DNA of 64,000 bases, taken from Cryptomeria japonica (lineage: Eukaryota > Streptophyta > Pinopsida > Cupressales > Cupressaceae). Shown here piece by piece: positions 45,374-57,200 of this stretch. Positions within the stretch are counted from its first letter, which is position 1, and each line of letters starts with the position of its first letter. A program made the position numbers and the translations under genes. The stretch covers positions 210,685,744-210,749,743 of the forward strand of contig NC_081411.1 in assembly GCF_030272615.1 (NCBI RefSeq). Direction: 5' to 3'. The notes under the pieces were generated by a model. That model ran no database searches, was not told the DNA's origin, and was given only the letters and a program-made list of their open reading frames with translations.

Positions 45374-45833
45374 TTTGCTTGCAAGTTTGTTTTTAAAGTT
45401 GATTGAAGATGATGATGAGTTGGTGATGAAATGAAAGATGGATGATTTAGTGTTTTTTGTGTTTGTATGGTGATCTCTAGCACTTTAAGGTAAATGTAAC
45501 CGAAATTCCTTCTTTGAATTGCTTGTTTGTTTTGATAAGATTTGATGTGATAAGGTGTAGAGAAATCTGAGATGTGTTACAGATTTTGACTACCTAGCAA
45601 TGAGAGGATTCACTCATGAACTAGTTTTAACCTGCGTAGATGTGTCTCTTAGGATGAGTTTATCCTAGATGTAGAAACAATCTAAAAAAGTGAGGTGATG
45701 TGTTTTGATTTCAAGCAATATCTAAAAAGGAATCTTGGGACAATAACCTCTTAATGTTTTGAGAGTTTTGGGATGGATTGATGATGAAGTGATGATGGAT
45801 GAGAAAGATGATGGATGTTTTGTTTTTCAACTT

Positions 45834-46370
45834 TCAATAAAAACTTTGTGTCACAAATGGGACAAACTCTTTCTCTTCCCTTTCGGGCATTGGTGGCACT
45901 TCTCGAGCTGTTTTGTAGGTGATACAGATGTCTGGGAAGAAGTTGGGATTAATTTTTCCTCCTTGATTTTTGTGATAACTCAGAGCTCTATATTGCATAA
46001 AAGCTTTGCTGTTCAATGATTCTGAATCAAACTCGTTTGTTTTACCTTGAAGGTATAGACGCATGCGATGTAGAAAGACTCTATGGGAGACAAAGATTTT
46101 TCGATTGATATAGAAGAATTTCCTTCTTTTGATTAAAGCCTTTGAGCTCAATGGTCTTCTTTTCAAGGTAATATTCTGAGGACACTTCTTCTTTCGCAAG
46201 ATGTGAAGAATGGTCATAAAAGTGGTGACTCTGTGTTGTTTGCACTTTGTTTTTGGTTGTGTTGACAGATGTTGGATGAATACTTTGTTTTTGGGATTGA
46301 TTTTCTGATTTTTCTTTGACAAGAAAACAAAGCAAGCACACAAACACAAGAATGTTGCCTCAAAAGGCAC
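45834..46370 (-). CDS. Unidentified 178-codon ORF in the gypsy leader
   Basis: It starts MPFEATFLCLCACFVF, a hydrophobic N-terminus, followed by a Lys/Arg-rich middle. No family is recognised. Position upstream of gag recalls ORF1 of Ogre-type elements, but length alone does not exclude a chance frame. Confidence 0.25.
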   Translation of the reverse strand: MPFEATFLCLCACFVFLSKKNQKINPKNKVFIQHLSTQPKTKCKQHRVTTFMTILHILRKKKCPQNITLKRRPLSSKALIKRRKFFYINRKIFVSHRVFLHRMRLYLQGKTNEFDSESLNSKAFMQYRALSYHKNQGGKINPNFFPDICITYKTAREVPPMPEREEKEFVPFVTQSFY

Positions 46371-47719
46371 AAATGAGTATGGGTCTAGATCAACCCAATC
46401 CTTGGACTTGTTTTTGACCCTTCCTTTAGATTTATTTTAAGGTGTATTTCCAAAGCCTGAAGTCGGCTCAATTTGCACTAGGTCTGTAAAACGAACACAC
46501 TTCAAACACTCTTTATCCCTATGGTCAGATGGCCAGTTGTGATAAATTTAGCCCACATCTTGATATTTCTTCGACTTTGGTACTACATACCTTATGAATC
46601 CCGCCGTGGCAGGTAAGGATGTGATATACTAAGTCTTGCACGAGCATAACAAATAGATGATCCCTATGATGGGGGAGTCACCACTTTTATCAGGCCACAA
46701 GTGACTTTTCAAAAAGCTATGTTTCTACTCAAGGAAATATGTATGGTGAGTATCTTGGGAGCAAAACCATCTATGCTCTTGCACTAAATTATACCTCAAA
46801 TATCCTCAATCAATAGAACAGGTGGGCTACTACTTAAAGGTGTTTAGTCATGTTCGATGTTTTTGGACATAAGTTCATTCTGCAGTGACTCACTTAAGAG
46901 CCTTGTAAATGGTGGTGGGGCCCATTTGTCCTTTCGGCCAGTTACACCGTAGGAACAGCTATACCCAAGGCTACAGCTTTCGCTCTCACCTGATTTCTAT
47001 AGCGGCTCGAAGGATTTACCGCTCGAGGTCGTTCCCAAGAGTATCGATCCCTTGGTAGGCCTCTCTTAAAAAGATAAAATTTGAGTGTTACTAACACTTT
47101 TCTCTTGCACCTAGGACCACGAGAGCCAAGGGAGAGGATAGTGTGTGTTAGAAGTAGGTCCACTCGACTGACTTTTGTGCACAAGCGTGCCAGATACGTA
47201 AAACACTTGTTCTTTTTAATCCAGCATTTGCAAAGATGATTTAACTATTTGGAGATGTTGCTCCAACAGTCATGGTGTTCCTTTTAATTTCAAAGGCAAT
47301 GTGTTTTGTAATCTAGAATTTGGAAATCCTGGTCAACTTAATGAAAAACACGTTTTGCTTGAAGTAAAAATCGCTTGCAAAAATCAAAACAAGTGGATTG
47401 TGTATTTTATTTGCACCAAAATTTGAAGTGTGGATTGTAAATTTTAGGTCCCAATTGATGCAATGAAATCAAATTTTGTGTTGTTAATTTTAAGCACCAA
47501 GGAAAATGAGGCCTAACTAGAAAACAATGAAAAACTCTTTTTTGTGTTTTTAAGTTCTTTTTAAGCACTAAATAAAAAATTTTGTGATTTTTGTTGTGTT
47601 GTTAACCTGCACAAAGAAAAGAACAAGTTAAGAAAATTAATGCTCACAGGGGGGGCTTCCACAAGCCTAATTTTTGATTTTTCGGTTACAAGTCCATTTG
47701 GGCGACACTTTGTCGCAAT

Positions 47720-47986
47720 AGCGCTATTCTGTGTTTTTGCAGAAGCGCTGATTTACACGATAGCGCTAGTCTACATGAGCAGAAGCGCTAATTTAAACGG
47801 TAGCGCTGAAAGAAAATAGAATCCCGAGTAGACAAACGCGCTGAAAGTATGTCAATAGCGCTGAAACGGGGACAATAGCGCTGAAATGTTGTCAAAAGCG
47901 CTGGAACATATTCAATAGCGCTATCTTAGTGTCAATAGCGCTAAAAGAAATCGTTGCAAAAGCGCTAAAACGCGTTTAATAGCGCC
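47720..47986 (-). repeat. Array of AGCGCT palindromes, largely at 20-bp spacing
   Basis: AGCGCT starts at 47720, 47744, 47762, 47784, 47802, 47857, 47877, 47897, 47917, 47937 and 47961. Near-matches CGCGCT and AGCGCC lie at 47837 and 47981. From 47837 to 47937 the spacing is exactly 20 bp. The shared context is about GTCAATAGCGCTGAAA on the plus strand. It lies 57 bp beyond the PBS in transcription order. Confidence 0.92.
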
Positions 47987-48042
47987 GAAACGCGACCTGT
48001 GTGGCAATTTCAACAAGAAAAATGTTAATTTCAAAAATAATC

Positions 48043-48081
48043 ATCAGAAGGTTGCGTGTTCGATTCACGTCGGGTTCACCA
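48043..48081 (-). other. Gypsy primer-binding site with 39-nt match to tRNA-Trp
   Basis: The plus strand here reads as the 3' half of a tRNA ending ...CGGGTTC-A-CCA, with T arm GCGTG-TTCGATT-CACGT. It agrees with plant tRNA-Trp(CCA) as I remember it, from position 38 to the terminal CCA. Two bases (aa) separate it from the LTR at 48084. A usual PBS is about 18 nt. Confidence 0.85.
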
Positions 48082-48083
48082 AA

Positions 48084-49886
48084 TGATGTCATGGAAATGG
48101 GGACAAGGCAACAACAAAGTTCAATGTTAATAAGTTAGTTTCAACCATAAAAACAAAACAAAGAACTAAAAACCATTCCAAACATATCAAGAGAGATTTC
48201 AAAAAGCATGAAAGAAGTTTAACAAAATAAAAGAAAGGAGAAGAGCCTCCCTAAGATGCTTCCATGATGCCTTTTGATGCTTCTCCCTTGTTTCTCTCCT
48301 CTCCAAGTCCCAAATGAGTGTAGCTCTCAGCTTTTAGCACTAGCCATGGATGCCATATGGAGATTCAAGATGGTTGAATATGATAAGCAAATACTATGCA
48401 AGAGTAGATAGTGATGCTATGAAAAAGCTCTATGCTAATGCCAGTATAACAACAATACTCTAAAATGCTTCCTTTTGCTTGAGGAGAAGGGTTCTATTTA
48501 TAGAAGAAATGGGGAAATGAAGGGTTAAGATTGAATGGTTTAATCAAGGGCCAAGTTTGAAAGTTGGGGATCCATGTGCACAATTGGCACCAATAAAATG
48601 GTGACAAGTGTCAACATAGGATTGGGTTGAGAGAAGAGGTTGGAGGCATTAAAGGCCTGAGAAGACCTCATGGTTATCTAGAAGGTAAGGGTCAAGTCTA
48701 AATTAGGATTACCCACTGGATTAGGAGTTAATGCAAGGATAAACCTTTGTGCAAATGATTAAGAGATAATCATGGTCAAAGCATTAAAGGCTTGATGAGA
48801 CCCTTGGGTTGGGTAGAGGTTGAGTCAAAACAAATGTTTTAACCATGTGGGAGGGTTTGAGGTAACCATTAATGGTTATTGGAGACTTTGGGGATTAAGT
48901 GGTTGAAGGTTGAAAGCCTTCAATGGTTATCAAAGACTTTGAGCCATTTAGTGGTTGAAGGTTGGAAGTTTTCAAAGGTTATCCAAGACTTTTAGGCTTT
49001 GAGAAGTGACTCCATTTTGCTTAGGAATGTGACAATAATTAGGGGATGGATTAAGCTAATTAGGAAGGGGTTAGAAGAATCTAGAAGGGGATTAGATTTT
49101 GCAAGTGGATTTGGTGGGTGAGGGAAAATAGGATTTTATTAAAATAAAAATTCATTTATTTCAATAAATGTGTGCAAGTTGTATTTGGATAAATATTCAA
49201 ATAAATATTAATTTATTTAAATGAGAAAAAGGAAGATAAAGCATTAAAATGCTTGAAGACTTTGAGGGGAACCATTAAAGGCTTGAAGACTTTAAGGAAA
49301 ACCATTAAAGTCTTAAGAAGATTATAGAAGGAAGCCATCAAGTTTGAAGACTTTAAAGCCATCAAGTTTGAATACTTTAAGGGAAACCATTAAAGGTTTC
49401 AAGTGGGTGAGAATAAATAGGATTTTAAATAAATAATTTATTTAAAATAGTTGTGCAACTTGCTTTTGTAGGAAAATACAAGTGGGTGGAGGATAAAGGT
49501 GTTTTAAATAAACTATTTATTTAAAATAATTGTGCAACTTGCTTTTGTAGGAAAATACAAGTGGGTGGAGGATAAAGGTGATTTAAATAAATGATTTATT
49601 TATTTAAATGTGAGAGGTGGGATTTTGGGGGTTTTAAATAAATATTAATTTATTTAAATGGAGAGAAGATTTAATTAAATAAATATGATTTATTTATTTA
49701 ATTAATGGTCTAAATTTTGTTAAGTGAATTAAATCAAATAAATTGAATAATTTATTTAATTAATAGGAGAATAGGGTTAAGATGAATTAATTAAATATTA
49801 ATTTAATTAATTATTAATTGATGGTTAAATAATCAAATAAATACTAAGTATTCATTTAATTAAGTGGACAGATTTATGTGACTACA
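48084..49886 (-). repeat. Gypsy 5' LTR (right), 1,803 bp
   Basis: In plus orientation it begins TGATGTCATGG and ends GTGACTACA, giving TG...CA ends, and is followed by the TSD ggaac (49887-49891). It has two 79-bp tandem units and, unlike the left LTR, a complete outer U3 part (49621-49886). Confidence 0.95.
48494..48502 (-). promoter_or_regulatory. TATA box of the gypsy 5' LTR
   Basis: Minus strand TATAAATAG. Transcription would start about 25-35 bp further left and leave roughly 390 bp of R-U5 before the PBS. Confidence 0.6.
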
Positions 49887-50576
49887 GGAACCAAGTCTTT
49901 TTGCAATCAAAAACAACAAGAGGAAAGGAAAAAAAACTATAGAGGTGCCATGTGCAAACCCGAGGCCTCCATAGTACTGCTCCATTCATTAGACAGGAAT
50001 TTGTAGAGGCTCCCAGCCTCCATCTTGTACTCCTCGGTGTCAGCATGGCATTCCCTCAACAGAGAGAGGGTGAGTGTGGAGCTGTGAAGAACCTGCATAT
50101 GAAATTTGTTCAAGCCCACCATTTGGGCTCCCCAAGCCGCCATTTTCTTCTTTAGCTGATTAATCTCCTAGACTGTAGATCTAGGACAAGGCCTAGATTT
50201 TCAATTCTCTGTTTAATATCTGAAACCTTGTGCTCAGCTTTTCTATTTGTTGTATCGTGGGGGCCTCCTGGGGGTCCTCAACAGTCTGATTAGTTTCAGT
50301 AGTCTCTTTCTGCTCACCACCAGCAATGGGGTTATCAATGCCTTTAACCAGGTCCATCAACGATATAGAATGCATCACCTGCTCAGCCAAGTTTAAATTC
50401 GCTTCCAAATTTTTGGGATCTAGAGTGTTGTTGTTAGGGTTTTCCATATCCATAAGGCCCAAAGTGTCAGGGGCCATATCTTTATCATCAATGAGTTCCT
50501 GGGTTTTCCTTTCCGGAGTAGTAATGTCAACAGCAGCAGGGGACAATGGGGTCCCTAGTCATATTAACATTTTTAT
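49887..50576 (-). repeat. ORFX-array unit 1, part right of the gypsy insertion
   Basis: Continues the unit cut at 34712. The minus strand encodes the ORFX C-terminal half in broken frames (ELIDDKDMAPDTLGLMDMEN, MHSISLMDLVKGIDN, LYKFLSNEWSSTMEAS). It ends where unit 2 begins. Confidence 0.92.
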
Positions 50577-51395
50577 TAATGTTTTTTATTAAAAAAGAAG
50601 TCAAAACAAGGGCACTGACCCTTTACATAGCTGAACTATCAAAAATCATAGCACTGAGACAACACTATAATAGAAAATAACATCAACTATCAAAAAGAAA
50701 CCAAGTCTTTTTGCAATCAAAAACAATAAGAGGAAAGGGAAAAAAAACTACAGAGGTGCCATGTGCATACCCGAGGCCTCCATAGTACTACTCCATTCAT
50801 TAGACAGGAATTTGTAGAGACTCCTAGCCTCCATCTTGTCCTCCTCGGTGTCAGCATGGCGTTCCCTCAATAGAGAGAGGGTGAGTGCAGAGCTACAAAG
50901 AACCTGCATATGAAATTTGTTCAAGCCCACCATTTGGGCTTCCCAAGCCACCATTTTGTTCTTTAGCTGATTAATCTCCTGCTTGATAGACTGCAGATCT
51001 AGGACAAGGCTTATATTTTCAATTCTCTGTTTAATATCTGAAACCTCTGTGCTCAACTTTTCCATTTGTTGTATTGTGGGGGCCTCCTAGGGGTCCTCAG
51101 CAGTCTGATCAGTTTCAGTAGTCTCTTCCTGCTCACCACCAGCAATGGAGTTATCAATGCCTTTAACCAGTTCCGTCAATGGTATAGAATGCATCACCTG
51201 CTCAGTCAAGTTTAAATTTGCTTCCAAATTTTTCGGATCTAGAGCATTGTTGTTAGGGTTTTTCACATCCATAAGGCCCAAAGTATCAGGGGCCATATCT
51301 TTATCATCAATGAGTTCCTGGGTTTTCCTTTCTAGAGTAGTAATGTCAACAACAATAGGGGACAATGGGGTCCCTAGTCATATTAACATTTTTAT
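50577..51395 (-). repeat. ORFX-array unit 2
   Basis: 819-bp unit. The minus strand carries MSPIVVDITTLERKTQELI through LSNEWSSTMEASGMHMAPL, then a 3' end reading GTAAAGGGTCAGTGCCC and TTTTTTAATAAAAAACATTA. Close to units 1 and 3. Confidence 0.93.
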
Positions 51396-52212
51396 TAATG
51401 TTTTTTATTAAAAAAGTAGTCAGAACAAGGGCACTGACCCTTTACATAGCCGAATTATCAAAAATCATAGCACTGAGACAACACTATAACAACAAATAAC
51501 ATCAACTATCAAAAAGGAACCATGTCTTTTTGCAATAAAAAACAACAAGAGGAAAGGAAAAAAAACTACAGAGGTCCCATGTGCACCCCCAAGGCCTCCA
51601 TAGTACTGCTCCATTCATTAGATAGGAATTTGTAGAGGCTCCCAGCCTCCATCTTGTCCTCCTCAGTGTCAGCATGGCGTTCCCTCAACAGAGAGAGGGT
51701 GAGTGCAGAACTGCAAAGAACCTGCATATGAAATTTGTTCAAGCCCACCATTTCGGCTTCCCAAGCCGCCATTTTGTTCTTTACCTGATTAATCTCCTGC
51801 TTGATAGACTACAGATCTAGGACAGGGCCTAGATTTTCAATTCTCTATTTAATATCTGAAACCTCTATGCTCATCTTTTCCATTTGTTGTATTGTGGGGG
51901 CCTCCTGGGGTTCCTCAGCATTCTGATCAATTTCAGTAATCTCTTTGTGCTCGCCACCAGCAATGGGGTTATCAATGCCTTTAACCAGGTCCATCAACGA
52001 CATAGACTGCATCACCTGCTCAGCCAAATTAAATCTGCTTCCAAATTTCTAGGATCTAGAGCGTTGTTGTCAGGGTTTTCCACATCCATAAGGCCCAAAG
52101 TATCAGGGGCCATATCTTTATCATCAATGAGTTCCTGGGTTTTCCTTTCCGGAGTAGTAATGTCAATAGTAGTAGGGGACAATGGGGTCCCTAGTCATAT
52201 TTACATTTTAAT
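51396..52212 (-). repeat. ORFX-array unit 3
   Basis: 817-bp unit with the same contents. Its frame is broken by small indels (for example, a missing base near 52030). Confidence 0.93.
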
Positions 52213-53585
52213 TAATGTTTTTTATTAAAAAAGAAGTCAAAACAAGGGCATTGACCCTTTACATAGCCGAACTATCAAAAATCATAGCACTGAGACAACA
52301 CTATAACAGAAAATAACATCAACTATCAAAAAGGAACCAAGTCTTTTTGCAATCAAAAACAACAAGAGGAAAGGAAAAAAAACTATAGAGGTGCCATGTG
52401 CACCCCTAAGGCCTCCATAGAATTGCTCCATTCATGAGATAGGAATTTGTAGAGGCTCCCAGCCTCTATCTTGTCTTCCTCGGTGTTAGCATGGCGTTCC
52501 CTCAACAGAGAGAGGGTGAATGCGGAGCTGCGAAGAACCTGCATATGAAATTTGTTCAAGCCCACCATTTGGGCTTCCCAAGCCGCCATTTTGTTCTTTG
52601 CCTGATTAATCTCCTGCTTGATAGACTATAGATCTAGGACAGGGCCTATATTTTCAATTCTTTGTGCTCAACTTTTCCATTTGTAGTATCATGGGGGCCT
52701 CCTGGGTGTCCTCAGCAGTCTGATCAGTTTCAATAGTCTCTTTCTTCTTGCCACCAGCAATGGTGTAATTAATGCCTTTAACCAAGTCCATCAATGATAT
52801 AGAATGCATCACCTGCTCAGCCAAGTTTAAATCCACTTCCAAATTTCTGGGATCTAGAGCGTTGTTGTCAGTGTTTTCCACATCCATAAGGCCCAAAGTA
52901 TCAGGGGCCATATCTTTATCACCAATGAGTTCCTGGGTTTTCCTTTCCAGAGTAGTAATGTCAATAGCAACAGGGGACAATGGGGTCCCTAGTCATATTT
53001 ACATTGTCAGCACCCCCATCAGGGGCCCCCAAATTTTTTGGGCCCTCCTCCTTGCTGTCTCCAATGGGGTCCTCCTCAGAGTCCAGATTTTCAATAACCC
53101 AGGTCTTCTTCCTACAGCCTTTGGAAGCAAGTCTAGAGGATCCCCTCTTAACCTCTGAATCAAGGGAGGGGTTATCGTCATAGAAAATGCATTTACGTTT
53201 AGCGAGGGTTTTACTCTTTCCCTTGGCCAGGGAGCGAGATACAGTGGGGGAGGTAGGGAGAGTTAAACTAGGGGAGGCCACTGATAGAGAAATAGTTGAG
53301 GCATAGGCAGGTAGGGACATGATGGCAGTTGCAAATCCCTCCTGGGGAAAGCCAAAGACATGGCCGCGAGCTACTGGAGAGTCGACATGGGGGGCTGAGA
53401 GAGCGAGAGATTCCTTGGGGGCAGAGGGCCTCATGAAATTTGTACAACCTGTATATAAGACCCTGGTGGAAGAGGAAAGAAGGTTTATCCCCATGCTTGA
53501 AGTCCATAGTGTCCTTAACATAGCTCTCCAAGGAGTGCAGTAAATAAAATGACAAGCAAATAGAATACCTTATACCTGCCTTGTT
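52213..53585 (-). repeat. ORFX-array unit 4, the longest and founder-like copy
   Basis: Includes the 0.82-kb segment plus upstream ORFX sequence to about 53555: HQGLIYRLYKFHEALCP, MSLPAYASTISLSVASPSLT, KGKSKTLAKRKC and KKTWVIENLDSEEDPIGD. This matches LINE-3 ORFX at 22.0-22.8 kb. ORFX is 5'-truncated at about 53585. Units 1-3 look like extra copies of its 3' end. Confidence 0.88.
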
Positions 53586-54293
53586 ATTATGTTATTATCA
53601 ATATTATTCTCAATTGTTTGTATATAATTTCTAGTTAAAATGTAAAACCTGTTTTATGCAAGAAAGAGGACATGGACATGTGGTAAGTTGTGTCGTAGTT
53701 GTTTTTGATAAAGAAAACGGAAACGAATGGAAACAAAAATTGTTAGTGGGGCCCACACGGTACAACACACATTAATTCAAATCTTAGTGTGTTGTTTTAG
53801 GGTGGCCCACAAATAAAGCATTGACTTAGTGTATGTTGTCTTATGTGGACCCACCTTTAAATTTGTTTCACTCCATTTTTTATATATATATTTTGACATA
53901 TCTTTAAAAATAAAAGAATAAAATAATGTTATAATATATTATTAATTGTAGTTCTTTTAAATTTATTTTTTGATAAATTAATCGTATTAAATATTTTAAT
54001 AAAATTTTAATTGTTATCATTATTTTTACATAATAATTAATATCAAATAATATATTATTATCTATTTATTTATAAATTTTAATAAACAGTGATATTAATA
54101 TTATCAAATTTGATTTCAATTATATTACTTTATTTTAAATATTAAAAAAATTAAGAAATATTGATAATCCAATTATTACTATTTTTTAATATCTACAAGC
54201 ATTTCATATCAAATTTAAAAAAAAATAAAAAATTATAATTATTAATAAAAAACAAGTGATAATATTTAATATCATATTTTATTAAAATAAAGT
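53586..54293. other. AT-rich intergenic DNA
   Basis: No gene seen. The stretch 53740-53870 resembles 32362-32445 (shared TGTGGRCCCRCCTTTAAAT-type words). Confidence 0.45.
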
Positions 54294-57200
54294 AGTTATG
54301 CTCCTAATGATCCTAAAGAGAGAATTGCTCTGTGGGATTGGCTTATCACCCTTCCTGATATTCCTTGGTTTTTTGGAGGAGATTTTAACATGGTAGAGTC
54401 TCAAACTGATAAAGTTGGGGGCAATCCCTTTAGATGGAAAGACAGTGAAAATATGCACTGGTCTAAATTTATATATTCTAAGAATCTTTTTGATCCTCTT
54501 GCCAACAATAAAGATTGCAATCCTGGAATTTGGCACACTTGGTGCAATTTCCAGCAAGGCTCTAATAGGATTTATTCCAGGCTTGATCGTTTTCATGGTA
54601 ATAAAGACTACTTATCATTTCTCCCTGATCAAAATGGTAATGTTGTTTTGGTTACTACTACCACTTTATCTGATCATCATCCCATTTTCACTCGTATTAG
54701 CTTCCATTCTATTCCTAGTAAACAAAGGCCTGCTTGTAATAAGTTCATTTTGAACGCCAAGCTTCTTCAGGATGAGGATGTGTTGTGTGCTATTCAAATT
54801 ATCAGAAATTTTAATCATATTAATCTCAAGGACTCCTCCCTGATTAATATATGGAAGGCTAACCTTATGTCTTGGAAATCTTTCCTTCAGACTATAGGTC
54901 AGAAGTTTGCCAAAGACTTTAGGTTCACTAAAAAATGCTTAAATTCTGATCTTCAGCAAGCTGAGCTTGAGGTTCAGTCTGACTCTTCTAACCCGGAGCT
55001 TTTGAGCAGGGTCCTTGCTGCTAAGGATGCTCTGAGTAGGCATCAGTATGTTAAAATTCAAGGAGCTAAAGTTCGTTCTAGAGCTAATTAGCTCTAGCAT
55101 GGGGATAGAGGATCTAAATTCTTTTTTAATATTCTTAAACAAAAGCAAATTAAAGAGTCCATAGATAGATTGGTTTTTAACAATCAGGAGATTTCTGATC
55201 CTATGTGTATTACCTTGGCTTTTGCTAATTATTATAGTAACCTGTTTTCTTCTGAAGAGACTAAGGAAGCTGAAGCTGTTAGAATGCAATGCAAGGCTCT
55301 TATACCTAATAAATTGGATTCGGCTGATTCTCTTTCCCTTTCTAAGCCGATTTCTGTTGATGAGATTATTGGGGCTATAAAGTCCCTTAAGGACGATAAG
55401 GCCCTTGGGCCTGATGGCTTTTCTGTCAAGTTCTACAAAGCTAATATTAGTTGGATTAGTAAAGACATTTTGGATATTTATAATGAAGCCATGAGGGTTG
55501 GTACTCTCAGTTCTGAGATTAACAGGGGTATTATTAAGCTTCTTCCTAAGGATGGAGATAAGACTCTTATTAGGAATTGGAGGCCTATTACCCTCCTTAA
55601 TGTGTCTTATAAAATTTTGGCTAAAATTCTTGCTATTAGATTGGTGCACATTCTCCCTAAAATTGTTAGTGCTACTCAAACGGGTTTCATTAAAGGTAGG
55701 TATATATTAGAGAATCTTATTACTGCCTGGGAAGCCATGGATTGGGCTAAATGCTCTCATCAAAACGTGGCTCTTCTGTTTCTTGACTTTGAAAAAGCTT
55801 ACGATAGGGTCGAGTGGAATTTTATCATTATGATGCTCCAATCTTTTGGCTTTCCTCCCTATTTCTGCAATGTTGTTCAAATTCTCCTCAGCGATGCTTT
55901 TGTGCAAGTTGAAGTTAATGGTTCTCTTTCTGAACCTTTCCCCCTTAGGCGTTCCATCAGGAAAGTTTGCCCGTTGGCTCCTGCTCTTTTTGTCATTTCT
56001 GCTGAAGCTTTGTATTATATCTTTAGGGATAGAACTTTGTCCCTTGAAGTTAGATGGGTTTACCTTCTTAACAATGACGAGCTTATAAATAGCTAATTTG
56101 TTGATGATACTGCTCTTTTCTTTGAGATCTCTGATAGCAATTTCTTGAATCTGCAAACTAAGCTAAACATGTTTTGCACCATTTATGGTGCTCGTATTTC
56201 TCAGGCTAAGTCTATTTATTTGGGGTGGGATGATCAACCTCCGGATTGGTTATCTCAATATAATTATCAATGGGGAGGTCCTAATAAGATTGTTAGGTAT
56301 CTCGGTATACCCTACTCGGTTGATCCTTCTCTTAAGGACATGTGGGATTGGGTTAAGGCTAAGATTATGAATAAACTCAATAAATGGCATAACAGATCTT
56401 TGTCTCTTGCTGGGAGAATTCAAGTTTGCCAAAAGCTGTTATCTTTGTATAATATTTATTATTCATTAGCATGGATGTTTAGCAATTATCAAATTCTTGA
56501 AATTCAAAAGGCTATTAGAATGTTTATCTGGTCTGATGGCAAAGGTAATAGGAAATTTCATAGTGTTAATTGGAAATGGTGTCATACGGATAAGACCCTG
56601 GGAGGGCTAGGGCTTAAAGATCTTAAGCTTCAAGGCATTGCTCTTGCCGCCAAGTGGATTTTTCACTCTCTGGAGGGTGACAGTCCCTGGAAAGTGCTTA
56701 TTAAACATAATATTGAGAGAGGTTTTCCCAAGAAAGCTTGTTCTTGGAAGAACCTCCCTCTCAGAGACCTTATTGTTGGTAATTTTCCGGTGGTTGTTCA
56801 GGGTTCTGTCATCAAATACATTTGGCATGCCTGGGAGCATGTCCGGTTTTTTATTACCAATAAGGAGTTCTATAATGATAACTATCTCCATGGTGAAAGG
56901 TCCATTTGGTGGAACTTGAGCATAAATGATAAGCCTCTAGCCCTCTACAGGGGTTGCTCTGCTAAGTCTTGGGCTAGATCTGGTATCACTCAATTTGTTG
57001 ATATTTTTGAGCATGATAAGCTTATTCCTTGGGATGATCTTAAATGCAAATTTAATTTACCTAATACTCAAAAGAAGACTTATAATTTGATTTTATATGC
57101 TTCTAAAGATATCCCTGCTACTTGTCAGGTGGACTCTCATAGACACCTGAAGTGCAAGTGGTCGGATGGTATAGTTTTAGACAAGTTGAAAGCTAAGTAT

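Larger units (their letters stand above)
45374..48042 (-). other. Gypsy 5' leader
   Basis: 2.67 kb lies between PBS and gag. It contains the AGCGCT array next to the PBS (47720-47986) and an unassigned ORF at 46370-45834. An 80-codon ORF at 47184-46942 has no recognisable features. Some Tat/Ogre elements carry an extra ORF before gag; whether this one does is unclear. Confidence 0.6.
34713..49886 (-). mobile_element. Large Tat-like Ty3/gypsy retrotransposon
   Basis: A 15.2-kb element on the minus strand. Right (5') LTR 48084-49886; PBS 48043-48081; leader 45374-48042; gag-pol 45373-38069; noncoding 3' region 38068-36328; left (3') LTR 34713-36327, which lacks its outer U3 part. Gag, protease, RT, RNase H, a second plant-type RNase H and integrase follow in gypsy order, and the double RNase H is the mark of the Tat lineage. 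The LTRs differ at about seven positions over about 1.54 kb by eye, so insertion was recent relative to the other elements. It sits inside unit 1 of the ORFX array. Confidence 0.95.

Noticed and set aside
46942-47184. 80-codon ORF in the gypsy leader
   Set aside because: No recognisable features; short enough to be chance.
47720-47986. Regularly spaced repeats suggesting a CRISPR array
   Set aside because: The repeat is a 6-bp palindrome with similar, not unique, spacers, inside a plant retrotransposon leader; no cas genes exist here.
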